Below are positions 21,286 to 30,524 of a stretch of DNA of 38,221 nucleotides, in pieces. Position 1 is the first letter of the stretch. The number at the start of each line of letters is the position of its first letter. The DNA lies in IMG/VR virus record IMGVR_UViG_3300043410_000775, positions 1 through 38,221 of that record. One strand, written 5' to 3'. The stretch is from a virus. The notes below the pieces were generated by a model. It ran no database searches. It was not told the origin of the DNA and worked only from the letters and a program-made list of their open reading frames with translations. Position numbers and translations under genes: made by a program.

Positions 21286-22512
21286 TTATAACGGCTTATC
21301 TTCATAATCTTTATATCTGTAGTATCCCTTGTCAAAATCAACCTGTACCAAGAAATCTCCCATAAATCCATTACGGTTCTTTCTAAAGGCACATTCAATA
21401 ATATCTGAGTTAGCGCCACGACCCAGAGCAATTACCCAGTCAGCATCGTAGGCAATCTGCTTGGACCACGCTGTTTGTCCTAGTGTAGGAACCGCTGAAA
21501 GATCGTTAGAGTCATCAGGTGTAGCGGATGAGATAGCAATGATAGGAACCTCTTCGCCAATAGCCATAAGTTTAAGTTCTCGTGAAAGGTTTTTCATTCG
21601 TACTGTTTCGTTATCGGACTTCTGATTTGGACTCATTAACTGAAGATAGTCTACAATAACAAAGTCTGGCTTGTACTGATCAATCTTTCCACGAAGTACT
21701 GAAGGATTGATCTCTCCACCTGAATCATTAGAGATGATATGAAATTCTGGCTTACCCTGCAGATGCTTTGCATGCCACATTTTTAAAGTATCTAGTTCAA
21801 CATCTCCACTACTTAACTTACGATGTGACCAAAGACCTTCGCCCATAATTGTAAATACACGGTTACGAACTTCTGTCTCAGACATTTCAAGTGAGATGAC
21901 TAATGGTGACTTTCCCTGCTTCCATGCCTGCACTGCAAAATAAAGAGCCAACCAAGATTTTCCAATTCCAGGGTATGCAAGGAATACTCCTAATTGACCT
22001 GGCATAATTCCAGCAGGAAGATAATTATCAAAACCTGGAAGACCAGTTTTAATACCAACCAGTCCAAGTTCTTGCTGCTTCTTTACATTTTCAAAATAAG
22101 CCAATGCTGAGTCAAGATCTGTTACATCAATATCACGAATTGCAGATGTGTTCTTTTTTAGTTCAGATGTCTGTGTGATCAGATTATCCAAAGCCTTTGT
22201 TCCATTGCCAGACTGAACATCTCCCGCTGCATTGCGAAGAATGTCTTTTAAATTATCTGTTAAATATTCTGTCTGTAATTCTTCTAAATGATGCTTTGTT
22301 GCGCCTACGCCATCGATTGGGTGAAAATCTCTGAATCTTTCAACGACAAGCGATACTGGTGGTACCGCACTATTATGTTCAAAATAATTACGAATAAATT
22401 CCCAAACATCATTATGAGTTCTAAGCAGGTTATCAACATTGGCCTGTAACAGTACATGAACTTGCTTATCTTCTAATACTGCTGATATTACTTTTGCCTC
22501 TGTGTTATTCAC
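21286..22512 (-). CDS. DnaB-like replicative helicase
   Basis: This 408-residue protein has a small N-terminal helical domain and a RecA-like motor: GIKTGLPGFDNYL, Walker A AYPGIGKSWLAL (K185), VISLEMSE, PDFVIVDYLQLM (Walker B) and AWSKQIAYDADWVIALGR, matching the conserved DnaB end motif. It unwinds DNA at the fork. It overlaps the 102-residue gene by 8 nt and precedes the primase. The usual SQLNR of motif H4 is altered to ISSATPDD. Confidence 0.93.
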   Translation of the reverse strand: MNNTEAKVISAVLEDKQVHVLLQANVDNLLRTHNDVWEFIRNYFEHNSAVPPVSLVVERFRDFHPIDGVGATKHHLEELQTEYLTDNLKDILRNAAGDVQSGNGTKALDNLITQTSELKKNTSAIRDIDVTDLDSALAYFENVKKQQELGLVGIKTGLPGFDNYLPAGIMPGQLGVFLAYPGIGKSWLALYFAVQAWKQGKSPLVISLEMSETEVRNRVFTIMGEGLWSHRKLSSGDVELDTLKMWHAKHLQGKPEFHIISNDSGGEINPSVLRGKIDQYKPDFVIVDYLQLMSPNQKSDNETVRMKNLSRELKLMAIGEEVPIIAISSATPDDSNDLSAVPTLGQTAWSKQIAYDADWVIALGRGANSDIIECAFRKNRNGFMGDFLVQVDFDKGYYRYKDYEDKPL

Positions 22513-22813
22513 TCAACCACTCCTTAGCCTTTTTGCGACGTTCTGCTCGTTCCTGTATATCTTTTTCTTTTTCTAGTTTTGCCTGAAGTATTTTCTCCGT
22601 ATTGTACGAAAAGTAATTCCAAGAAGGAGACTGAGCGATATTAAAATAATACTCAAGTAAATCATAACACTGTCCTATTCCGTATGACTCAATGAGGGCA
22701 TCTGCTGCCCATTGTTCCACATTTAGATTTAAGGATGGCTTTTGCTCATACTTTGCAGTATGGTATTTGCTGTAGCGTGAAAGCAAAGCCATTCGGTCTT
22801 TGCGTTCTGCCAC
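22505..22813 (-). CDS. Helical protein upstream of helicase, possible loader
   Basis: This 102-residue protein is mostly helical, with an aromatic centre (YDLLEYYFNIAQSPSWNYFSYN) and a basic/charged C-terminal helix. Its place directly before DnaB, with 8-nt overlap, and its small size are typical of phage helicase loaders. There is no ATPase motif, so it would be of the non-AAA type. The function is inferred from position only. It overlaps the preceding gene by 1 nt. Confidence 0.6.
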   Translation of the reverse strand: MAERKDRMALLSRYSKYHTAKYEQKPSLNLNVEQWAADALIESYGIGQCYDLLEYYFNIAQSPSWNYFSYNTEKILQAKLEKEKDIQERAERRKKAKEWLSE

Positions 22814-23019
22814 TATTCGTTCATTTCTGCTTTGGCTTCATTAATTTTTTCAGTTAGTTTGTCTTCAACAAACTTATAAACACGCTCAAAGGCCTGCTCT
22901 GTATTTTCTCCATCACGCTTTGAATCAATGACTCCAAGATCAAGTCTAAGTGATTGAAAGTTTCCAAGGTTGAGCGTATATCCCAAGGTTACATTAACCT
23001 TTGTTGTTTCGTTTTCCAT
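22813..23019 (-). CDS. Small conserved-looking phage protein, unknown function
   Basis: This 68-residue protein has a beta-rich start (KVNVTLGYTLNLGNFQSLRLDLGV) and an acidic helical end (AFERVYKFVEDKLTEKINEA). I recall similar short proteins beside actinophage replication genes, but no function. AGAAGGG precedes the ATG. It is joined to the next gene by a 1-nt overlap. Confidence 0.65.
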   Translation of the reverse strand: MENETTKVNVTLGYTLNLGNFQSLRLDLGVIDSKRDGENTEQAFERVYKFVEDKLTEKINEAKAEMNE

Positions 23020-23035
23020 TTCATACCCTTCTATT

Positions 23036-23578
23036 TTAAATAGACTCAGACCAGATTGGAATGAATCTACCGTCTTCAGTTCTTGTATATGTAAGTATAC
23101 CCTCTCCCATACGCCTTGTCAACTCTTGGCGTGAGGGAGTAATATCATTTGTTATTAAATTATCTTTTCGTGGTCTACCAATATGGTATGTAGCAAGTAT
23201 ATCACGGATCTCATAAACCTGCGATTGCGAATAATATGATCTAACACGAAATCCTCTTGCACCACCTTTTTGAGAACCCATAGGAAATGGAATAACTCCA
23301 CGTTTCATTAGGCTTGGCATATATTTTTTATGTCTATTAACAAGTTCTGCTGTTTCTCCAACAGTATATGCCTTCTCTCTTTTATTTTTAAAATCATTGA
23401 TTAAACAACTTTCAATCTGATCTTTTGTAATATTATAAACAGACATAATTCCATTTGACTTGTTTAGGTGATGTACCCTAACAAGATCACCATTTAAAAA
23501 CCAAACCTTTTTGTTGCCAGGAATTATAGGTGCGTTATTGTAGCCTTCGCTCTCAATTGTTCCTTTTTTAACAGCCAT
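23036..23578 (-). CDS. MerR-like helix-turn-helix DNA-binding protein
   Basis: From ATG 23578 (AGAGGGA upstream) it is 180 residues. The earlier ATG at 23638 is less likely because it reads through the zinc-ribbon gene. The centre YTVGETAELVNRHKKYMPSL followed by YYSQSQVYEIRDIL is a winged-helix/MerR-type unit. An AT-hook-like HIGRPRKDN follows. It sits at the border of tail and replication genes, so it may be a transcription switch. It overlaps the zinc-ribbon gene by 55 nt. Confidence 0.72.
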   Translation of the reverse strand: MAVKKGTIESEGYNNAPIIPGNKKVWFLNGDLVRVHHLNKSNGIMSVYNITKDQIESCLINDFKNKREKAYTVGETAELVNRHKKYMPSLMKRGVIPFPMGSQKGGARGFRVRSYYSQSQVYEIRDILATYHIGRPRKDNLITNDITPSRQELTRRMGEGILTYTRTEDGRFIPIWSESI

Positions 23579-23715
23579 AGTCCCTCTTCTGAATCCTCTG
23601 GCGGATGATAAAATTTTCGTGATCCGCAAGCCAAACAATATGTTTCTAGATGTCCTGGCTCACTAAACCTTCTATCTATAAACATTCTTTTATTGCATTT
23701 AGAACACTTTAGCAT
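23524..23715 (-). CDS. Zinc-ribbon protein
   Basis: This 63-residue protein has C-x2-C (LKCSKCNKR) and C-x2-C (YCLACGSR), a classical zinc ribbon, then an acidic linker and a helix ending in ITHL. It is joined to the upstream gene by TAATG and overlaps the MerR-like gene. Both are probably transcription-related, but this is inference. Confidence 0.7.
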   Translation of the reverse strand: MLKCSKCNKRMFIDRRFSEPGHLETYCLACGSRKFYHPPEDSEEGLWLLKKEQLRAKATITHL

Positions 23716-24158
23716 TAGTTAGGTATACCGATCACAATAATGTTAACAGCAACTGACAAATCTCCAGTTGAATTAAATCTAACAATACCCTCTACCTTAG
23801 AGGTTGTGACAGTTTTCAAAACTACCGTAACATTTTTACCAGCATCAGTTCCACCAACGTTAATAGGAGTTGCGGTTGCTATAGGGGCATACTTAAAGTC
23901 TGCTGGAAAGTCATACGAAAACGCTACTTCATTTCCAGCCGATTTAGTAGAACTTGATACAACATCTATATACCCACCCAAAATTCGTGCCTCTGAAGCC
24001 TTTACGCTCTGTTTTCCGACCCCAGGAGTGTCTACTGTAACATACTTATACATCGCTGGTGAAACCTGTGATGATAGGTCGTTAATGGCATTTGCCATTT
24101 CATATAGGTAAGCAACGTCTAGCGGTTGCCCTCTTTCTGGTAGTGGAATCTTAGCCAT
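23715..24158 (-). CDS. Small structural-looking protein, possible tail accessory
   Basis: This 147-residue protein has a short helical start (DVAYLYEMANAINDLSSQV) and a beta-rich rest (FSYDFPADFKYAPIATATPI, VTVVLKTVTTSKVEGIVRFN). It looks like a receptor- or host-facing tail accessory at the end of the tail genes. There is no ribosome binding site; TATAAT is exactly 6 nt before the ATG, so the message is probably leaderless. It has TAATG coupling to the zinc ribbon. Confidence 0.6.
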   Translation of the reverse strand: MAKIPLPERGQPLDVAYLYEMANAINDLSSQVSPAMYKYVTVDTPGVGKQSVKASEARILGGYIDVVSSSTKSAGNEVAFSYDFPADFKYAPIATATPINVGGTDAGKNVTVVLKTVTTSKVEGIVRFNSTGDLSVAVNIIVIGIPN

Positions 24159-24164
24159 TATTCT

Positions 24165-24173
24165 ATTATACCA
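24165..24173 (-). promoter_or_regulatory. Leaderless-type extended -10 promoter at the tail/replication border
   Basis: On the minus strand ATGG TATAAT AGAATA ATG, the same layout as at 14371: extended -10, 6 nt, start codon. It lies in the only gap of the tail gene run (24159-24173). It would drive the small tail accessory, zinc ribbon, MerR-like regulator and the replication genes. No -35 seen. Confidence 0.6.
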
Positions 24174-24611
24174 TTAAAGTTCTGTAATTTCGGTCTCAAA
24201 CAAAGTAGAGGTAGAAAATCTACTTTTAGGAAATGTTGGAACCTGTACAGCAAATTTAAAACTAGATGCATTAGTTTTAATTAAACCAGTATAGTTATTA
24301 GTTATTGTAGACCCAGCAAATTCCCAGGAACCGCCATTCCATTGTACATAAATATCAAAATCTGAGACATTTTCTACTTTTTCCCAAACTAATCTTACAA
24401 CACTTACATCCTGTTCAACAATTACTGAATAATTAATTGCAGAAATTGCTGGGGCAGAAACTTTATATTGTGCAGACCAGTGAGAAAATCTATTTCTATC
24501 TTCAGAAATAACTCGATATCTAACAATATATTTATGATCAGAACCAAATATTGCTGGCAAAGATTTTTTTGGAATAATTACTTTTTTTATTCCTGAGTCT
24601 GGAGTTGGCAT
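24174..24611 (-). CDS. Tail protein with fibronectin-like fold
   Basis: This 145-residue protein is beta-rich: YIVRYRVISEDRNRFSHWS and VVRLVWEKVENVSDFDIYVQW have the Trp/Tyr spacing of fibronectin type III domains, common as decoration on phage tail tips. It is joined to the upstream fibre-like gene by TAATG. Confidence 0.6.
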   Translation of the reverse strand: MPTPDSGIKKVIIPKKSLPAIFGSDHKYIVRYRVISEDRNRFSHWSAQYKVSAPAISAINYSVIVEQDVSVVRLVWEKVENVSDFDIYVQWNGGSWEFAGSTITNNYTGLIKTNASSFKFAVQVPTFPKSRFSTSTLFETEITEL

Positions 24612-25738
24612 TATTGTACATCCATTGCAAATCGAAATTCTACATAGTTTGTAGTATTTGCAATTTTTACAATTGGCGCTGCATTTAGATTTTTAATTAC
24701 AGAATACCCAGTCATACCATATAAAGAGTTTGCTGTATTAGTGTTTTCAAATCTAATTGCATCCATACAGACATAAAAGTCAGATGAAGGTTCTCCGTTG
24801 TCAATAACAGAAACAAATATTTGAACAACGTCTACGTTAGCCCAAGTAAATCCATTACTTTTAATTAGTTCTTCTAGTTTACGAGTAATAACAAAATATC
24901 TATTGTTTTCAAAATCGTAGTCAGAAGCATTTAAAACTGCCTCGAACTTTGCATACTCTCCAGTACCATAAACATCTGTAGATGAAAAGTTAATTAAAAC
25001 TCTTATAGATTCTGGAATTGCAGTAGACTGACCATCCTTGTTAGCAACAGAAAATGCAAATTTTAATTCATCAGTTGGAGCATTTTTATTGAAATCTAAG
25101 ATTGCTCCAGTTAGGTGAATATGATCTGATGTATCAGTATCTACAACAATGTGTCCATCTTGAACAGTAAGATTTCCAGAATCTCCAGCCATCATAACAA
25201 CGTTGTTAAAAAATCTACAACGTTCATATCTGGCAACTCTATCAGGGTTAGTAAAAATTTTATTATCTGCATTTGTTTGTAAAACAGAGTATGTCTGATG
25301 TATAACGTTGTCGCTGTCTGATCCATCTAACGGTTCGTATACAATCGGAATTGAGGTTGCTGTCTGTGTAGAAATATTATGATGTTCCCAATTTTCATCT
25401 TGTGTAAAAGCATAAATAGTTTTACTGTCATAGGCTCCTGCAACTGGATTTGATCCAGCAGAATATACTCCTACCTCTGTTACTTCGTATCGTTCTTCAG
25501 TTGGAAGTTCAGCAGTGAGAACAATCTTTGCAACGCCCCCCTCATTTACATACCCTCGTGAAACAATCGGAACTCTAAACATTTCAAAATCTAGAGACTT
25601 TTTGGCTGAGTAATCTCCCAGAGTAGCGTCGGTATTAACTGGTCTAGCGCCACAACCAATGGCAATGTGTGAAGCATAAGCGGGTGCTTGCCCAATTAGA
25701 TATTTTGCTAAGATATTTTTACCAGTATTAGTTATCAT
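24611..25738 (-). CDS. Tail fibre / minor tail protein
   Basis: This 375-residue protein begins with TNTGKNILAKYLIGQAPAYASHIAIGCG and continues to RYEVTEVGVYS. That resembles the N-terminal attachment domain of tail-collar fibres (DUF3751-like). The rest is beta-rich with Asn/Asp-rich loops and probably faces the host. TAATG overlaps join it at both ends. Confidence 0.65.
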   Translation of the reverse strand: MITNTGKNILAKYLIGQAPAYASHIAIGCGARPVNTDATLGDYSAKKSLDFEMFRVPIVSRGYVNEGGVAKIVLTAELPTEERYEVTEVGVYSAGSNPVAGAYDSKTIYAFTQDENWEHHNISTQTATSIPIVYEPLDGSDSDNVIHQTYSVLQTNADNKIFTNPDRVARYERCRFFNNVVMMAGDSGNLTVQDGHIVVDTDTSDHIHLTGAILDFNKNAPTDELKFAFSVANKDGQSTAIPESIRVLINFSSTDVYGTGEYAKFEAVLNASDYDFENNRYFVITRKLEELIKSNGFTWANVDVVQIFVSVIDNGEPSSDFYVCMDAIRFENTNTANSLYGMTGYSVIKNLNAAPIVKIANTTNYVEFRFAMDVQ

Positions 25739-26226
25739 TATTCCACCTCATATATTGTATCATTAAATATGGTCCCACCGTTAAGAACTTGAACCTCGAC
25801 CTGTTCATCATTATTTAAATTAATAACATTAATCACTAAATCTCCAGAGTCTGGATCGATATAAACTGTCTCACCATTTGGACCAGTCCCAACATCTGGG
25901 ATTGTATTTTCTAGTTTAATAGAAAACTTATTAAAATATGAATCCGCTGTATCCTGAAGCCCTAAAATATTTTGAGGGTTATATTGAAATGCCAAACTAG
26001 TTAAATTTTTAATTGGCTGATAGATGACCTTCTGTCCATTCACTAAATCATTTCTTGCAATATTAATTATTTCTTGCCCACCAATATCTTCAAAAATTAA
26101 ATCAGACATTACCTCGATTGGAGTAGATTCATCGTTATACAGGATGATATCTGTGGTTGGAATTTTTACCCCAGAAGATGAGGTTGATGGAGTTGACGAT
26201 GGTGTGTTTGGTGTAGAACTAACCAT
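25738..26226 (-). CDS. Minor tail protein, unknown
   Basis: This 162-residue protein starts with a Ser/Thr/Pro-rich tail (VSSTPNTPSSTPSTSSSG). It continues into a beta domain with acidic turns (GPNGETVYIDPDSGDLVINV). It lies between the large tail-tip protein and the fibre-like protein, joined to both by TAATG, so it is probably a tail-tip part. Confidence 0.6.
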   Translation of the reverse strand: MVSSTPNTPSSTPSTSSSGVKIPTTDIILYNDESTPIEVMSDLIFEDIGGQEIINIARNDLVNGQKVIYQPIKNLTSLAFQYNPQNILGLQDTADSYFNKFSIKLENTIPDVGTGPNGETVYIDPDSGDLVINVINLNNDEQVEVQVLNGGTIFNDTIYEVE

Positions 26227-29200
26227 TACGCCACCTCGCTAAGATAAATTGACATGTCTGGACCACTTGCATTTTTTGCATACTCAATATTATACACAAC
26301 ATATCGTGTAGACTCAGGAGTTATCTGATCAATACCGTCGGAGTTCTTATACACAATATTCACAATGTCCCCCAACTGAATAGTCGATAAACCAAAAACC
26401 TTTAATCCAACAGATTTTCTTGGCTTAGATACTTTTGATATTACCCACGACAAAAGATTTTCTGCGTCATCTCGTGTCTGAATGTATGGGGTATCTAGTG
26501 TAAAATCTTTTTTACCATAAGTAATTCTACTAACCTTAATGTCTTCGTACTCTTGAGATGCCTTGGTTGGAGATTTAACAAAATCAACACCAGCAAAATC
26601 TGGATTAGTGAAGTCCCCTGTTTTTTGATAATAGGCATCAACAGTTAATTCATTTTGGGATTGTTGTGTAAATGTAATTCCCTGAATTCTTAAATAGTTT
26701 CCAGTTGTTTCATCCAAACTTAGTGCTGTATCCGTTGCATTAAAAATTAGGAACTCTGCTCCGTATGATCCAGCCCTAAATCCAGAAACGGCATATCCCT
26801 TAATTCTATTAAATGTGGGAGAGAGTTTTGCATATAATGCTGGATAAGCCTTATCATATCGAACATTAAAGTAAGAAGCCTCTCTCATAATTGTTCCAAA
26901 TTCTTCAAAGTACATATTATATTTAGGTGGCTCTGCTGGACTAATGCCAGAAAGATAGGTTGACTGAATAATTCCACTCATTGCATATTTTGAAAAAGAT
27001 TCATTTGCAGATATTTCGGAATCATTAATTGCAGATAGTGTTGGAGTATCTAGGGCGAAAGTTGTATTCTGAGCATAGTTGTTTGCCAAAGCATAAATAT
27101 TTTCAAACATGCATCTTGTATTGCCTCTTGTAAATAAAGCCATATTATTATAGACAGGAAGCGGATTATTATCATCAACCGTAGTAATTAATTTATTATT
27201 AATGTATAGGTAAAATCTTCTTAAAGATCCAATATCCTGATATTCTACTGCTAAGTCATAAACGGTTGGGTTAGTTTCTCCAGTCATTCTATATTGGCCA
27301 GTAAATTTACCATCATCAACTAGAATGTTAGATAGTCCTCCCCACAATTTAACTGGAATAGCCTCAGAGGATGTAGGGCTTTTCCCAATCTTATAAAAGA
27401 TAATATTGTGAAGTGTGTCTGGAGCACTTGAATAATTTTCAATATTATTTTCTGTCAGTGCTACGATCTCAAAATAGTAACCGTTATTGGTTTCTGGATT
27501 AAGCATGACTGCCAAACCACCAGAACCACCACCAATATTAATATTTTGATTTGGCTGAGAGCCAGTAACTACATAATAGGTAACACTGCCAATAGGAGTT
27601 TGACCACGTGTCTCATTATTTTCAATCTTACCCACAATTCTCATACGTGTTCCAAAATGCTTAAACTTATTTGTAAGAGGTTTGTGAACATAAGATATAA
27701 AGTCGATTGATTTTTCAGTTGTGCTAAAAGATGGGCCTTCTAGAATCAGAGCAGATGACTGAATTGTTCCTGGTCTAGGAGAGGTATACCCATTTACATC
27801 TGCTTCTGAAATATAGGTATTAGATAAAAAGTTTTTAATAATGCCATTTCTAGTTGATCTTTTTGCAAGCGTGTTATTGACTCCTGCTGCGCCAACCACA
27901 TAAGGCGTACTTCCTGTAGACTGACTGTTAAGGCTAAACAGGTATTCTGAACTCATTGTGCATCCTCTAACAGTATTGCTGTCAGACCAGTACGAACTGA
28001 TTCCCGCATTATGTACTACTGAAGTTGTGCCAAACTGTCCACGTCCATGTTTTGCCACTGGTCCATTTGTTAGAACATATTTATCATTTATAATTTCCCA
28101 ATTTGGCTCAGCATAAATACGTATTAAACCAGTTGGATAAATTTTTCCATTGAATCCAATTTTTGAAAAATAGTTTTGATATTCTTGTGCATTTTTTATC
28201 CAAACATTTCCAATTCCACTAACGCTATATTGAACAGCATCATATTTTATAATTTCAGCATTTGCATAGAAATATCCAGAATTACGAGTCAGCCAATAAA
28301 CCCCTTCTCCCAAATCAATGGTATTATTCTGAATCTGATTATTTGCAACATATGGAACAACATCTGTCAATGTTGAGTTTAATGGAATTGCTCCAAGAAC
28401 ATAACTTGATTGCGAAGATATCTGATCATTAGAAGACTTGGTAGAATCTGTTCCTACTGCCTCCCAAAGCAAAACAGGCTTATAGATCCATGTCTTATCC
28501 TTATCAATCATGCTTGCCTGCTTTAATGAACCAAATGTCTTTTGGATGTATCTAGTTGTATAATTAATCTTTCCATCGTTATATACAGAATTTTCTTGTG
28601 AAGAAACTTCAATGATATTGGAAATTCTAGAGGTCGATAAATTTTCTCTTACGCCATCATCATACATACCGTCCGAACCATATAGAGTGATATCTGTTGA
28701 TCTATCCTCTATGCTTGGCATTAAATATTCTTTGCTCATAAGAACAAAATTATTATACTCATCGAAAAACATTGCTGTTTGTGTTGATATAGCAAGATCA
28801 TTTAGAATTTCTGCTACAGTCTTATCTGGTGGAATAAAGAAATATGGAATGACAAGTTCTGGCTCATTGGGAATTCTTTTAAATACGTAATTAGAATATC
28901 CAATAGAGTCAAGCAATAAAGATATTGCGTAACTAAGTGATGCACTGGTCGCCAAGGTTTGAGGCGCAATAATAGATTCTAAGTAAAAGAACATATCTCT
29001 GAGTGATAGCGTAATAGTTTTGTTACCAACACTGACTTCTGGAAAACCTTCTGAGTACATGGTTTTTACTGGAATAAAATAATCATATCCGTTGACATCA
29101 ACAACAATGTCATAGAACTTAATTTGAATATTATTATTTGCATAATTAGCGATAATGCTGTTAGAGTTGTTTGGATTAAAAGAATCATCATAATCAAAAA

Positions 29201-30524
29201 TAGTCATGTTGCCTGTAGCAGCAAGTAGTTGCCCTACTGGTAAACCATTGCTTCCAATATCTCCAGCAGTTTTTGTAACAGTAAAATCCATAGTTTTTCC
29301 AGATAAATCAACTGTAAGTCTAGGAGATAATTCAATCAAATCAAAGGACGAGTCTACCTTATTCATTGTATCTACAACAACTCTTAGTCCATTGATATAA
29401 GAAAACTCTCTATATTCTTTCTTGCCACTAGAAGAACTTGTATACTGACTTGGTGAAGTTAGATCTGTAACAAAGTTTGTTAATCTATCTACAGTTTCTT
29501 CTTGAAGGTACCATCCATATTGAGGAGTAAAAGTTTCATAATGTCCGTTTGTCCAAATATAGTATGTTCCCACCTCATCTTCGTTTGCCCTAATAAGATA
29601 TGCGTATCCGTCCAATGCCTCTTCAGGTAACAAAACAATATTTGCAAATTCTTCGGCTTTAATAAAAATATCTGAATATCTGTCTGGAACAATAAGTCCA
29701 TAGGCTAATTCTACATAGCCATCTTCCTTAATAACCTTTGTACCGTCTTTTCGCTTAGAGGCACCATTAAAGGCTATCATGTTGACCCAATTATTACTAT
29801 CATTCAAATACTGAATCTTCCAATTTATTGGTGTTGTCTGATTTGCTGTACCATAAAGTGGGTCAGAAATAGATCCTGTTGGTCCTGTAAAAGGTCCTAG
29901 ATCAATTGACCCAACATTAGTTTGCATTTTTACCACTACTCTATTTGCTGGCACCTGCTTCTTATATACAATATATGGCGCTACATCATCTATAAAATAT
30001 TGTCCATTAGATAGTTTATTTGCAATACCTCGTTCTTTACCGTCTTCTGTTCTGTAAGAAGTCCAATACTTAAATACATCATTTTTATCAGACATATAAT
30101 ATCTTGGTCTTTGAGCCATATCAATATTGGAGTGATGAATATGCTTAGTATTAAAATAATTTATCTTATTGATACCAGATCGTGGTCTAAATCTATTAAA
30201 GCAATCCTCCAAAGAATAAAGCATTTTAACTTTATCTTTATTTGATGTTAATAGAATTGGTTGATCTGAATCATCGATACCGCCATCAATTACAATGTCA
30301 GCATCTGTGGCACCAGTATAATAATTTCCTGCATCATTAATATCGAAAGTTGCTGGAATAGTTTTATATTTTGTGCCAGCATCATCTAATGGCCTATATC
30401 TGTAGTTTCCAACTTGCTTAATATTTGTTGCAATATTCATATTCCATTCAGCAATGACTGCCGATTGGCTTCTTATAGTAGATGACGTTTCAAGAAACTG
30501 TTGAAGTTCTTCATTGACAAACAT
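26226..30524 (-). CDS. Large tail-tip / minor tail protein
   Basis: From ATG 30524 (GGAAGAAG just before it, TAATG overlap with the upstream stop) it is 1,432 residues. A start at 30557 overlaps needlessly. It is a long beta-rich protein. The region near FYLYINNKLITTVDD...CMFENIYALA looks like a lectin/LamG-type sandwich. Its end (STIQLGDIVNIVYKNSDG) is typical of siphophage tail-tip proteins that carry the fibres. It probably forms the tip complex and contacts the host surface. Confidence 0.75.
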   Translation of the reverse strand: MFVNEELQQFLETSSTIRSQSAVIAEWNMNIATNIKQVGNYRYRPLDDAGTKYKTIPATFDINDAGNYYTGATDADIVIDGGIDDSDQPILLTSNKDKVKMLYSLEDCFNRFRPRSGINKINYFNTKHIHHSNIDMAQRPRYYMSDKNDVFKYWTSYRTEDGKERGIANKLSNGQYFIDDVAPYIVYKKQVPANRVVVKMQTNVGSIDLGPFTGPTGSISDPLYGTANQTTPINWKIQYLNDSNNWVNMIAFNGASKRKDGTKVIKEDGYVELAYGLIVPDRYSDIFIKAEEFANIVLLPEEALDGYAYLIRANEDEVGTYYIWTNGHYETFTPQYGWYLQEETVDRLTNFVTDLTSPSQYTSSSSGKKEYREFSYINGLRVVVDTMNKVDSSFDLIELSPRLTVDLSGKTMDFTVTKTAGDIGSNGLPVGQLLAATGNMTIFDYDDSFNPNNSNSIIANYANNNIQIKFYDIVVDVNGYDYFIPVKTMYSEGFPEVSVGNKTITLSLRDMFFYLESIIAPQTLATSASLSYAISLLLDSIGYSNYVFKRIPNEPELVIPYFFIPPDKTVAEILNDLAISTQTAMFFDEYNNFVLMSKEYLMPSIEDRSTDITLYGSDGMYDDGVRENLSTSRISNIIEVSSQENSVYNDGKINYTTRYIQKTFGSLKQASMIDKDKTWIYKPVLLWEAVGTDSTKSSNDQISSQSSYVLGAIPLNSTLTDVVPYVANNQIQNNTIDLGEGVYWLTRNSGYFYANAEIIKYDAVQYSVSGIGNVWIKNAQEYQNYFSKIGFNGKIYPTGLIRIYAEPNWEIINDKYVLTNGPVAKHGRGQFGTTSVVHNAGISSYWSDSNTVRGCTMSSEYLFSLNSQSTGSTPYVVGAAGVNNTLAKRSTRNGIIKNFLSNTYISEADVNGYTSPRPGTIQSSALILEGPSFSTTEKSIDFISYVHKPLTNKFKHFGTRMRIVGKIENNETRGQTPIGSVTYYVVTGSQPNQNINIGGGSGGLAVMLNPETNNGYYFEIVALTENNIENYSSAPDTLHNIIFYKIGKSPTSSEAIPVKLWGGLSNILVDDGKFTGQYRMTGETNPTVYDLAVEYQDIGSLRRFYLYINNKLITTVDDNNPLPVYNNMALFTRGNTRCMFENIYALANNYAQNTTFALDTPTLSAINDSEISANESFSKYAMSGIIQSTYLSGISPAEPPKYNMYFEEFGTIMREASYFNVRYDKAYPALYAKLSPTFNRIKGYAVSGFRAGSYGAEFLIFNATDTALSLDETTGNYLRIQGITFTQQSQNELTVDAYYQKTGDFTNPDFAGVDFVKSPTKASQEYEDIKVSRITYGKKDFTLDTPYIQTRDDAENLLSWVISKVSKPRKSVGLKVFGLSTIQLGDIVNIVYKNSDGIDQITPESTRYVVYNIEYAKNASGPDMSIYLSEVA

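Noticed and set aside
21285-21290. TATAAT 5 nt before the 108-residue gene
   Set aside because: It lacks the TG extension and a -35, and forms the stop codon region of the DnaB gene, so chance is likely.
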